Part shown: piece after piece, positions 7,540 to 14,464 of the stretch
Layout of the letters: every line of letters starts with the position of its first letter
How positions within the stretch are numbered: position 1 is the stretch's first letter
Position numbers and translations under genes: made by a program
Source of the DNA: DAIOXA01 sp050949165
Lineage (GTDB): Bacteria; Bacillota; Proteinivoracia; UBA4975
NCBI GenBank assembly: GCA_050949165.1
Contig: JBMNFF010000001.1
Coordinates: forward strand, 186,001-250,000
Direction of reading: 5' to 3'
DNA: 64,000 nucleotides
Notes under the pieces: generated by a model
Seen by the model: only the letters and a program-made list of their open reading frames with translations
Told to the model about the DNA's origin: nothing
Databases searched by the model: none

Positions 7540-8439
7540 GTGAACTCCATTCCCCAGGAAACCCTGATTCACGCCGTATATTTTGCCCCGCGGGGGCGGC
7601 AGCGCCTGCAGCTCCTGGGCAATCACCTGGCGGTGCGCTATTTGAGCCCTGAAGATCGGCTGATTGGCTTTGTCGGGGATAGCGGCGCCGGCAAATCCCT
7701 CCTGATCCGGGGGATGTTTCCCGGCCTGGAGCTTACCAATGACGACCAGGGCATAAATGTTCGCCCCCTGCCCCTGAGCGCCCACCATGCCGGGGGCAAG
7801 TTCTTCTTCCACACATACCATGTGGATGCCCGGTTCGAATTGGCCTTTCAGCAGCCATGGCAATTGGCCGAGGCGGTAAAGGCCGCCATTAAACAGAAAA
7901 AGCGGGTGGTGGTGGAGCATTTTGATCAGCTCTATCCCCTCTTAAAGATCAACCCGGCAGTGCTGATCGGGGTGGGAGAGGAAGTATTGGTGACCCGCCC
8001 CGGGGTCTTTGGGCCGGAGCCCCGGGAAATCGTCGAGGTTGTGCATAAATCCATCATCTACCGCCGGATGGCCCATACGGCTGAGGACCTTACTGCCAAG
8101 GTCCTGGTGGAAATGGGCTATGACCGGCCCCAATACCACAGCGACATTCACCATGGATTTTTGCTGGGGTTTGCCGAAAAGCCGGAGATTGATCTCAACC
8201 ATATAGAAGAGCAGGTCAAGGCCTTGATTGCCGAGAATCTGGAGATCCATTATCACGATGAAGAGCACATTCGCATCGGCAAGCGCACTATTTTTCCCTG
8301 CTCCGGACCCCGCATTCACGTGGCCCGGACCGGCGATATTCAGGGATTTCGCTTGCTCAAAGAATTTAAGTGGGATTATCTGACGGAAAAGTACTTTATA
8401 GTCGGCTTTGTCGGCAATGGCCGGCAGGAAGGAGAGTAA
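7540..8439 (+). CDS. P-loop protein with C-terminal SAD-like (AlaX-type) segment
   Basis: 299 residues, starts at GTG. A Walker A loop GDSGAGKS is at residues 46-53 after a short beta strand (RLIGFV), and a Walker-B-like hydrophobic strand ends in VVVEHFD (about 125-131). The C-terminal part has HDEEH (239-243) and then CSGPRIHVARTGDIQGF (from Cys254), which resembles the CGGTHV..TGEIG motif of the second additional domain of alanyl- and threonyl-tRNA synthetases and of AlaX editing proteins. I recall similar proteins in Clostridia described as carrying an alanyl-tRNA-synthetase second additional domain; no function is known to me. It sits 7 bases before rph, sharing its operon, so a link to tRNA or RNA quality control is possible. 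Confidence 0.7.
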   Translation: MNSIPQETLIHAVYFAPRGRQRLQLLGNHLAVRYLSPEDRLIGFVGDSGAGKSLLIRGMFPGLELTNDDQGINVRPLPLSAHHAGGKFFFHTYHVDARFELAFQQPWQLAEAVKAAIKQKKRVVVEHFDQLYPLLKINPAVLIGVGEEVLVTRPGVFGPEPREIVEVVHKSIIYRRMAHTAEDLTAKVLVEMGYDRPQYHSDIHHGFLLGFAEKPEIDLNHIEEQVKALIAENLEIHYHDEEHIRIGKRTIFPCSGPRIHVARTGDIQGFRLLKEFKWDYLTEKYFIVGFVGNGRQEGE

Positions 8440-8445
8440 AATAAA

Positions 8446-9210
8446 ATGCGAAGGGATGGACGCGCGAGCGATCAAATGCGGCCGGTGAGCTTTGCCACCG
8501 GCATCAACAAGTATGCCGAGGGTTCGGTCTTAATCCAGTGGGGAGACACCCAGGTACTTTGCACGGCCACCGTTGAGGAGAAGATACCCCCCTTTATCAA
8601 GGGGACCGGCCAGGGCTGGATAACAGCCGAATACTCCATGCTGCCCCGAGCAACGGGCGTCCGAAATGTGCGGGAGGCTTCCCGGGGTCGAATCGGGGGC
8701 AGGACCCATGAAATACAGCGTCTGATTGGCAGGGCCCTGCGCTCGGTGGTGGACCTCAACGCTTTGGGAGAGCGGACTATTTGGCTGGACTGCGATGTCA
8801 TCCAGGCCGACGGCGGCACCCGGACCGCTTCTCTGACCGGGGCCTTTGTCGCCATGGTCCTGGCCATGGAAAAACTGGTCATGGAAGAGAAGCTGGAATT
8901 CGTCCCGGTGACGGATTATATGGCAGCAGTCAGCGTTGGCATTGTCGACGGCCAATGCCTGCTGGATCTGGAGTACGAAGAAGACTCCACAGCCCAGGTG
9001 GATATGAATATAGTCATGACGGGGCAGGGAGAGTTTGTGGAAATCCAGGGCACGGCGGAAGGAAATCCCTTCACCGCTGAAGAACTGGCCCGGATGCTGG
9101 AGCTGGCCCGGCAGGGAATCCTCACCCTCATTGACAAGCAGGCCGAGGCCTTGCCAGACTTGAAGTTGTGGAGCCCTCCCCAGGATGAGCGCCATGAAAC
9201 GACTGAATAA
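8446..9210 (+). CDS. rph: Ribonuclease PH
   Basis: 254 residues. A phosphorolytic 3'-to-5' exoribonuclease that trims tRNA precursors, forming a cytoplasmic hexameric ring. Seen: start MRRDGRASDQMRPV, GQGWITAEYSMLPRAT, the RNA-binding GRIGGRTHEIQRLIGRALR, and WLDCDVIQADGGTRTASLTG with the phosphate-site residues. The ribosome site GGAAGGAG lies within the end of the previous gene. rdgB overlaps its 3' end by 17 bases, indicating translational coupling, as in the rph-rdgB pair of many Bacillota. Confidence 0.97.
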   Translation: MRRDGRASDQMRPVSFATGINKYAEGSVLIQWGDTQVLCTATVEEKIPPFIKGTGQGWITAEYSMLPRATGVRNVREASRGRIGGRTHEIQRLIGRALRSVVDLNALGERTIWLDCDVIQADGGTRTASLTGAFVAMVLAMEKLVMEEKLEFVPVTDYMAAVSVGIVDGQCLLDLEYEEDSTAQVDMNIVMTGQGEFVEIQGTAEGNPFTAEELARMLELARQGILTLIDKQAEALPDLKLWSPPQDERHETTE

Positions 9211-9790
9211 ACTGGTCCTGGCCACCCAGAACCGGCATAAGCTGGCAGAAGTAGCCAATTGGTTTGCCCCTTGGGGCGTGGAGGTGTTGGCCCTTTCGGA
9301 ATTTACCCGGGAAATGCCCCCTGAGACGGGTGCGACCTTTGCCGAAAATGCCTGTGCCAAGGCTCGCTATGGCTTTGAGGTTTCAGGGCTTCCCACTCTG
9401 GCTGACGATTCTGGCCTGGAGGTGGACGCCCTCCAGGGCGCTCCGGGGGTGAGGTCGGCTCGCTACGCCGGGGAGGACGCGGGCGACGCCGCCAATAACC
9501 GCAAGCTCTTGGCAGAACTGGAGGGGGTTGCTCACCGCACCGCCCGCTTTCGTTGCGCCATGGCCTTGGCTGTGGGCGATGTGACATTTCAGGCCGAAGG
9601 CAAGGTGGAAGGGGTTATCCTCCGGGAGCCCAGGGGCAGCGGCGGCTTTGGCTACGACCCCCTGTTTTGGCTGCCGGAGCGGGGTATGTCCATGGCAGAG
9701 CTCAGCGCCGAGGCGAAAAATCAGGTGAGCCACCGGGCTCGGGCTCTGGCTGCCCTGGTGGAAATACTCCAGGAGGGGGGATTGCTTTAA
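9194..9790 (+). CDS. rdgB: Inosine/xanthosine triphosphate pyrophosphatase (RdgB/HAM1)
   Basis: 198 residues. It hydrolyses dITP, XTP and other non-canonical purine NTPs to monophosphates, cleaning the nucleotide pool. Seen: LVLATQNRHKLAEV, PPETGATFAENACAKA, LADDSGLEVDALQGAPGVRSARYAG, and SGGFGYDPLFWLPE. ATG 9194 is preferred because AGGA (9182-9185) lies 8 bases before it; the ATG at 9185 overlaps that site. It overlaps rph and is followed after one base by the yfcE-like gene. Confidence 0.96.
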   Translation: MKRLNKLVLATQNRHKLAEVANWFAPWGVEVLALSEFTREMPPETGATFAENACAKARYGFEVSGLPTLADDSGLEVDALQGAPGVRSARYAGEDAGDAANNRKLLAELEGVAHRTARFRCAMALAVGDVTFQAEGKVEGVILREPRGSGGFGYDPLFWLPERGMSMAELSAEAKNQVSHRARALAALVEILQEGGLL

Positions 9791-9791
9791 C

Positions 9792-10271
9792 ATGCTCTTG
9801 GCCGTTGGCGACAGTCACCGCAGCTCAAGGGCGCTGGCCCTGATTGCCGAGATCATCCATCGGCATCAGCCGGAACTCTTTGTCCATACCGGTGACAACT
9901 TTTCCGACTATGAATTTTTAAAAAAGCAGACCAAACTATCCGGCTATGGGGTGCGGGGCAATTGTGATCCCGGCCTCTTCCGCGCCCCCGAGGAACAAAT
10001 TATAGACTACTGCGGCAAGAAGATCCTGCTCACCCATGGCCATACCTTGGGCGTCAAATACTCATACAGTGGCATATTGGGACGCGCCAAGGATGTGGGC
10101 GCCGACGCCGTTATCTTTGGCCACTCCCATGTTCAATTTGCCCAGGAGGAAGACGGGATATGGCTGCTCAATCCCGGCAGCATCCCCTTGCCCCGGGGAG
10201 GCAGCCCGGCGGGCTATGCCTGGCTCAAGGTGGAAGCCGGGGAAATCCAAGTCCAGCTGGTAACGATCTAG
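9792..10271 (+). CDS. YfcE/MJ0936-type metallophosphoesterase
   Basis: 159 residues, a compact calcineurin-like phosphodiesterase (YsnB of B. subtilis, same gene order). Metal ligands are visible: GDSHRSSRA near the N-terminus, HTGDN, VRGNCD, LTHGHT, and the closing GHSHVQ. It is a small cytoplasmic enzyme that hydrolyses phosphodiesters in vitro; the physiological substrate is unclear. Start ATG 9792 is preceded by GGAGGGGGG about 11 bases upstream. No good terminator follows; a tRNA promoter starts 52 bases later. Confidence 0.93.
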   Translation: MLLAVGDSHRSSRALALIAEIIHRHQPELFVHTGDNFSDYEFLKKQTKLSGYGVRGNCDPGLFRAPEEQIIDYCGKKILLTHGHTLGVKYSYSGILGRAKDVGADAVIFGHSHVQFAQEEDGIWLLNPGSIPLPRGGSPAGYAWLKVEAGEIQVQLVTI

Positions 10272-10323
10272 TTATTTTGTCTATTTGCGCTTTTTGGCAA
10301 TCTTTGCCTGGGCAAATCCGGTT

Positions 10324-10351
10324 TTGACAAACAGATTTTTTTCGCTATAAT
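10324..10351 (+). promoter_or_regulatory. Strong sigma-A promoter of tRNA-Gly
   Basis: TTGACA (10324-10329), 16 bases, TATAAT (10346-10351): both boxes match consensus exactly. Confidence 0.9.
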
Positions 10352-10374
10352 ATATAATGCAGCTGCCGGAACGA

Positions 10375-10448
10375 GCGGGTATAGCTCAGTGGTAGAGCTC
10401 CAGCTTCCCAAGCTGGCTACGTGGGTTCGATTCCCATTACCCGCTCCA
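10375..10448 (+). tRNA. tRNA-Gly (CCC)
   Basis: A 74-base cloverleaf with encoded CCA. Acceptor GCGGGTA pairs with TACCCGC. The anticodon stem CCAGC/GCTGG encloses TTCCCAA, giving anticodon CCC. The T-loop GTTCGATTC is standard. Confidence 0.97.
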
Positions 10449-10460
10449 TTTAATTTCTTA

Positions 10461-10489
10461 TTGACTTGTCATGTCGCGGATGGTATAGT
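10461..10489 (+). promoter_or_regulatory. Promoter of the tRNA-Arg to tRNA-Leu cluster
   Basis: TTGACT (10461-10466), 17 bases, TATAGT (10484-10489), 30 bases before tRNA-Arg. Confidence 0.8.
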
Positions 10490-10519
10490 ATTCTCTGTCC
10501 GCGGCTACTCGGTAAGTTT

Positions 10520-10595
10520 ACGCCTGTAGCTCAGGGGACAGAGCAACGGACTTCTAATCCGTGGGTCGGGGGTTCGAATCCCTCCAGGCGTGCCA
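10520..10595 (+). tRNA. tRNA-Arg (UCU)
   Basis: A 76-base cloverleaf with CCA. Acceptor ACGCCTG/CAGGCGT; anticodon stem ACGGA/TCCGT around CTTCTAA (anticodon TCT). Confidence 0.96.
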
Positions 10596-10601
10596 TTTTT
10601 A

Positions 10602-10736
10602 GAAGTTAGAAGTTGGAAGTTGGAAGTTGGGAACATTCCTGCTCCACTCTTAAAATTACTTTGCCTAAGTCGCCACTTTTTTCGGGGTCTCGAGATTGCG
10701 AGGTTTCTAACCTCTAACCTCAAGCCTCCAACTTCA
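10602..10736. repeat. Heptamer repeats in inverted arrangement between two tRNAs
   Basis: Four heptamers GAAGTT(A/G) run on the + strand (10602-10629). About 75 bases later the same kind of heptamer (GAGGTTA, GAAGTTG and variants) occurs on the - strand (10701-10736). The whole could fold as a long imperfect hairpin. No coding signal is seen; the 147-base gap holds nothing else recognisable. Confidence 0.7.
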
Positions 10737-10742
10737 AGACGC

Positions 10743-10820
10743 GGTGGGTGTAGCTCAGCTGGTTAGAGCACCAGATTGTGGCTCTGGGGGCCGGGGGTTC
10801 GAATCCCCTCACTCACCCCA
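10743..10820 (+). tRNA. tRNA-His (GUG)
   Basis: Acceptor GTGGGTG pairs with CACTCAC (one G-U). An extra 5' G (10743) faces discriminator C, the hallmark of tRNA-His. Anticodon stem CCAGA/TCTGG around TTGTGGC gives GTG. CCA is encoded. Confidence 0.97.
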
Positions 10821-10829
10821 ATATGACTC

Positions 10830-10905
10830 TGGGGCGTAGCCAAGTCGGTAAGGCACGGGACTTTGACTCCCGCATGCGTAGGTTCGAGTCCTGCCGCCCC
10901 AGCCA
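10830..10905 (+). tRNA. tRNA-Gln (UUG)
   Basis: Acceptor TGGGGCG/CGCCCCA; anticodon stem CGGGA/TCCCG around CTTTGAC gives TTG. CCA is encoded. Confidence 0.97.
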
Positions 10906-10917
10906 TTTTTTATTTCC

Positions 10918-10993
10918 GGGCCATTAGCTCAGTTGGCAGAGCACCTGACTTTTAATCAGGGTGTCGGTGGTTCGAGTCCACCATGGCTCACCA
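10918..10993 (+). tRNA. tRNA-Lys (UUU)
   Basis: Acceptor GGGCCAT/ATGGCTC with one G-U; anticodon stem CCTGA/TCAGG around CTTTTAA gives TTT. CCA is encoded. Confidence 0.97.
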
Positions 10994-10999
10994 ACATAT

Positions 11000-11084
11000 G
11001 CGAGAATGGTGGAATTGGCAGACACGCTAGACTTAGGATCTAGTACCGTGAGGTGTGGGGGTTCGACTCCCCCTTCTCGCACCA
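11000..11084 (+). tRNA. tRNA-Leu (UAG)
   Basis: An 85-base class II tRNA with a long variable arm. Acceptor GCGAGAA/TTCTCGC; anticodon stem CTAGA/TCTAG around CTTAGGA gives TAG. CCA is encoded. Confidence 0.97.
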
Positions 11085-11093
11085 AGATAAGGG

Positions 11094-11118
11094 AATCGGG
11101 CTCGCCCGGTTTTTTTTA
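11094..11118 (+). terminator. Terminator of the tRNA cluster
   Basis: Stem AATCGGG/CCCGGTT (one G-U) with loop CTCG, running into eight or more T. Confidence 0.85.
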
Positions 11119-11197
11119 ATTCTTGGCGCAGCATCTGGAAAGGAATAGTATTTTGATGTATATTAAATGATAGTGCTATAGCTGGGGAGGATAAGTG

Positions 11198-12313
11198 ATG
11201 AAAAAGCTTACGGTATTAGTCCTTATCGGTTTGCTCCTGGCTGTGTCCGGGTGTAAGCCCGAGCCGGCGGATCCCTTTGCTGCGGTGGATAAGGCTACCC
11301 GCAGCGACGTAGTGGACTTTTTGATCTCTGCCGCCCGGGGCGGTTGGGGAGAATATACCCTCGGTCCCTACGGCGATGTCGGCTTTCCAACGGTGGGAGA
11401 GGTCTCGGGCTCGGTATCCGGAAGCCCCGCCGGCGCCGAAGTGGTTTCCTATAGTTTTTTGGACGCCACCCTCATCGAGGTTGAAAAGACCCCTGTTAAG
11501 GATGGCCGGTGGGGGCCGCTGACAGTTCTCTACGGTCCCAAGGTCCTGGTCTTGATGGAGGGAGATGCTGTCCTGGCTTACTGGCTTACTCCGCAAAGAT
11601 TTGCCATGGCGCCCCTGACCAAAGTATCTCAACATAAAGATTTTCGCGTCTCTCCCCGGGAGAGCGGATTGGTGGCCTTGGCCCTGGCCCATTCCGGGAA
11701 GTACCAGGAAGCTGCAAACCTCTTGGCGGCCATGCGGCCTGCCCACATGGAATACCAGGGGCTGCCCCTCAGGGCCGATATCTTTGGCCGGGCCCTGACC
11801 GAGGGGATTGACCCCGGCGCTACAGCCTGGGCGGGGTATGCGGCGGCGGTGCTGGCTGCGACCACGGGGAATGACAATCTTTGGGAAGAGGCCCGGTCCT
11901 ATGCCCTCTACCTCAGGGATATTGAAGCGCCCGAGGCAGTGGACTCTCGCCTGGCCGGTTGGCTGCTCTTTTCCACTCTGGTGGACAAGTATCCGGAATT
12001 TGGCTACCTGCCGGCCCAGTGGCAGCCCCAGCAGGAGGAAGGGTACGATCCCCTTTACGGGACCTGGCTGCTCCTCTCTGGTCAGGATATAGCGGCTTAC
12101 GTGGATACAGCTTATCAGCCTGAATCTCCGGCGGAAAAGTGGATACACTACAATTTGCTTGCCGCCATGGATGCGCTGCCGGAAGAACTTGCCTTGGAAT
12201 TGATGGAATTTCCCTGCGGCAAAGCGGTGGGCGTTGAGGGCCAACCATCTCTGGAGGCCTCCTGCTGGATGGTCCTTGCTTTCTCGGGCAAATTTCGCGA
12301 TTCAGGGACTTGA
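11198..12313 (+). CDS. Lipoprotein of unknown function
   Basis: About 371 residues. MKKLTVLVLIGLLLAVSGC is a lipoprotein signal peptide with the lipobox Cys at residue 19, so the mature protein is anchored outside the membrane. ATG 11198 is preferred: GGGGAGG ends 7 bases upstream, whereas GTG 11195 is too close. The N-terminal part (about 25-150) looks like mixed beta structure. The rest is Ala/Leu-rich helical (LVALALAHSGKYQEAANLLA, LFSTLVDKYPEFGYLPAQ), reminiscent of TPR- or glycosidase-like helical hairpins. I recognise no family. It lies alone between two tRNA units, and its stop codon overlaps the -35 box of the next tRNA promoter. Confidence 0.85.
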   Translation: MKKLTVLVLIGLLLAVSGCKPEPADPFAAVDKATRSDVVDFLISAARGGWGEYTLGPYGDVGFPTVGEVSGSVSGSPAGAEVVSYSFLDATLIEVEKTPVKDGRWGPLTVLYGPKVLVLMEGDAVLAYWLTPQRFAMAPLTKVSQHKDFRVSPRESGLVALALAHSGKYQEAANLLAAMRPAHMEYQGLPLRADIFGRALTEGIDPGATAWAGYAAAVLAATTGNDNLWEEARSYALYLRDIEAPEAVDSRLAGWLLFSTLVDKYPEFGYLPAQWQPQQEEGYDPLYGTWLLLSGQDIAAYVDTAYQPESPAEKWIHYNLLAAMDALPEELALELMEFPCGKAVGVEGQPSLEASCWMVLAFSGKFRDSGT

Positions 12314-12338
12314 CAAGCTGGCTGTAGCCGACTATAAT
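12310..12338 (+). promoter_or_regulatory. Perfect consensus promoter of tRNA-Gly (GCC)
   Basis: TTGACA (12310-12315), exactly 17 bases, TATAAT (12333-12338). The -35 box contains the TGA stop of the upstream lipoprotein gene. Confidence 0.93.
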
Positions 12339-12354
12339 TGTCAATGTAAGTTAC

Positions 12355-12429
12355 GCGGAAGTGGCTCAGTGGTAGAGCATCGCCTTGCCAAGGCGAGGGT
12401 CGCGGGTTCAAATCCCGTCTTCCGCTCCA
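12355..12429 (+). tRNA. tRNA-Gly (GCC)
   Basis: A 75-base cloverleaf with CCA. Acceptor GCGGAAG/CTTCCGC; anticodon stem TCGCC/GGCGA around TTGCCAA gives GCC. Confidence 0.97.
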
Positions 12430-12437
12430 TTTGCCTT

Positions 12438-12461
12438 AAAACGCCTTCTGGCGTTTTTTTT
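12438..12461 (+). terminator. Terminator of tRNA-Gly (GCC)
   Basis: Stem AACGCC/GGCGTT with loop TTCT, then eight T. Confidence 0.92.
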
Positions 12462-12471
12462 ATCGTAATAC

Positions 12472-12499
12472 TTGCCCGGGTAGACAGTTATGATATAAT
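12472..12499 (+). promoter_or_regulatory. Promoter of the tig-clp-lon operon
   Basis: TTGCCC (12472-12477), 16 bases, TATAAT (12494-12499), 38 bases before the tig start. No CIRCE (HrcA) element is seen here. Confidence 0.7.
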
Positions 12500-12537
12500 T
12501 AACTGGTATGTTTTGCAGCTAAGGAGGTTTTTTTGAT

Positions 12538-13830
12538 TTGAAAGTAGAACTGACTGAGAAAGAAACCAATATCGTTGAGCTTCGGGTCGAAGTGCCTCAG
12601 GAACAGGTGGCCAAGGCCCTGGACAAAGCTTATCTGAAGGTCCGCAAGGATATCGCCTTGCCGGGATTCCGCAAGGGCCGCGTGCCCCGCAACATTCTGG
12701 AGAAGCGCTTTGGTGTCGAAATCCTCTATGAAGAGGCCGCCAATATTCTGCTCCAGGAAACATATCCCCAGGCGCTGGAAGAGCATAATTTGCAGCCGGT
12801 GGATCATCCCCAGGTGGATGTAGAACAGATCGATCAGGAGCAACCCTTTATCTATACCGCCACTGTCACCGTCATGCCGGAACTGAAGTTGGGCCAGTAC
12901 AAAGACCTGAAGATCCCCCGGGAGCAGGCCGAAGTGACCGATGAAGATGTGGCCGGAGAATTGGAAAACCTGCGCAATAGCCAGGCCCGCATCCTCACCC
13001 TGGAAGGGGTAGATGCGGTGGCCGCCCAGGGGGACCAGGTCATCATCGATTTTGTCGGTCGCCTGGACGGCAAGGAGTTTGAGGGCGGCGCCGGCAGCAA
13101 CTATCCCCTGGTGCTGGGGTCAGGTTCCTTTGTCCCCGGTTTTGAGGAGCAATTGATTGGCTCCAAGCCCGGTGATAAGGTGAATGTAAAGGTTTCCATG
13201 CCCGCTGAATATCATAGTGAAGAGCTGGCGGGCAAAGAAGTGGAATTTGAAGTCGATGTCAAAGAGGTCAAGCGCAAGGAGTTGCCGGCCCTGGACGACG
13301 ACTTTGCCAAGGATTTGGGCGAGTACTCCAGCCTGGAGGAATTAAGGAACTCCCTCCGGGAAAGACTTGAAAACAGGGCGAAAAATCTGGCCGACCAGGA
13401 ATTGCGGCAAAAGGTCCTGGAAAGAGTTCGGGACAATGCCCAAGTTGACATTCCCGAAGTTTTAATTGAAAATGAAATTGAGGCAATGATTCGCCAGATG
13501 GAAAACCGCTTTCGCCAACAGGGTCTGAAATTTGAGGACTACCTCAACTATTCCGGCAGGAGCCTGGAAGACATCAAGGCGGAGATGCGCCCCGAGGCCG
13601 AAATCAATGTAAAGACTGAATTGCTTTTGGATACCGTGGCCAAAGTTGAGAATATTAGTGTGGAGCCCGCCGACCTGGATAAGGAGGCGGCCCAGTTGGC
13701 CGAAGTCTATGGCCAGGACGCCGACAAGCTCCGCAAGGCTTTGGAAGCCGGCGGGCAGCTTTCCGGCATCAGACAGGCCATTCTGCACAGGAAGGTCATG
13801 GACTTTCTAACTGAGGTCAATAAAGCATAA
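12538..13830 (+). CDS. tig: Trigger factor
   Basis: 430 residues, full length. A ribosome-bound chaperone and peptidyl-prolyl isomerase that meets nascent chains. Domains: N-terminal ribosome-binding domain with GFRKGRVPRNILEKRFG (the signature loop, about residues 41-57), an FKBP-type isomerase domain (about 155-245; GDQVIIDFVGRLDGKEFEGG, GFEEQLIGSKPGD), and a long helical C-terminal chaperone domain. Start is TTG, with AAGGAGG 10 bases upstream. It leads a proteostasis operon with clpP 25 bases downstream. Confidence 0.97.
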   Translation: MKVELTEKETNIVELRVEVPQEQVAKALDKAYLKVRKDIALPGFRKGRVPRNILEKRFGVEILYEEAANILLQETYPQALEEHNLQPVDHPQVDVEQIDQEQPFIYTATVTVMPELKLGQYKDLKIPREQAEVTDEDVAGELENLRNSQARILTLEGVDAVAAQGDQVIIDFVGRLDGKEFEGGAGSNYPLVLGSGSFVPGFEEQLIGSKPGDKVNVKVSMPAEYHSEELAGKEVEFEVDVKEVKRKELPALDDDFAKDLGEYSSLEELRNSLRERLENRAKNLADQELRQKVLERVRDNAQVDIPEVLIENEIEAMIRQMENRFRQQGLKFEDYLNYSGRSLEDIKAEMRPEAEINVKTELLLDTVAKVENISVEPADLDKEAAQLAEVYGQDADKLRKALEAGGQLSGIRQAILHRKVMDFLTEVNKA

Positions 13831-13855
13831 ACTCAATAGAAAGGTAGGCGATACC

Positions 13856-14449
13856 ATGGCACTTATTCCCATGGTGGTTGAGCAGTCCAACCGTGGCGAA
13901 CGCGCTTACGACATCTTTTCCCGGCTCTTGAAGGACAGAATTATCTTTTTGGGCAGCGCCATCGACGACAATGTTGCCAATCTTATCATCGCTCAACTCT
14001 TGTTCCTGGAAGCCGAGGACCCCGACAAGGACATCTTTCTCTATATCAACAGCCCCGGTGGATCCGTTACCGCGGGTATGGCGATTTACGATACCATTCA
14101 ATACATCCGCCCGGATGTCTCCACCATCTGCGTAGGGCTGGCAGCGAGTATGGGGGCCTTCCTGCTGGCTGCCGGCGCAAAGGGCAAGCGCTTCTGCCTG
14201 CCCAACAGCGAAATCATGATTCATCAGCCCTCTGCCGGGGCCCAGGGTCAGGCCACCGACATGCACATCCAGGTGGAACGCCTGCTCAAGGTCAAGAAGC
14301 GCCTGAACCAAATTCTCGCCGAGCGCACCGGCCAACCCCTGGAGGTCATTGAAAATGACGTCGAGCGCGACAAATATATGGACCCCGATGAAGCCTTGGA
14401 ATATGGTATTATAGATGGGATCATGGAGCGAAACAAGACTGGCAATTAA
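13856..14449 (+). CDS. clpP: ATP-dependent Clp protease proteolytic subunit
   Basis: 197 residues. A serine protease forming a double heptameric barrel in the cytoplasm. Catalytic residues are visible: Ser98 in GLAASMGAFLLA and His123 in MIHQPSAGAQGQATD; the third is an Asp near residue 172. The N-terminal axial loop MALIPMVVEQSNRGERAYDI is as in Bacillota ClpP. It is followed 15 bases later by its unfoldase clpX, and lies after tig as in B. subtilis-like and proteobacterial operons. Confidence 0.98.
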   Translation: MALIPMVVEQSNRGERAYDIFSRLLKDRIIFLGSAIDDNVANLIIAQLLFLEAEDPDKDIFLYINSPGGSVTAGMAIYDTIQYIRPDVSTICVGLAASMGAFLLAAGAKGKRFCLPNSEIMIHQPSAGAQGQATDMHIQVERLLKVKKRLNQILAERTGQPLEVIENDVERDKYMDPDEALEYGIIDGIMERNKTGN

Positions 14450-14464
14450 CAGTGGGGTGAGATC

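Noticed and set aside
10505..10723. 72-codon frame on the - strand ending in PGGIRTPDPRIRSPLL-type residues
   Set aside because: It is antisense to tRNA-Arg and the heptamer repeats; this is a well-known spurious product of tRNA genes.
12462..12537. CIRCE or CtsR operator before the tig-clp operon
   Set aside because: No TTAGCACTC-type or GGTCAAA-type heptad repeats are found.
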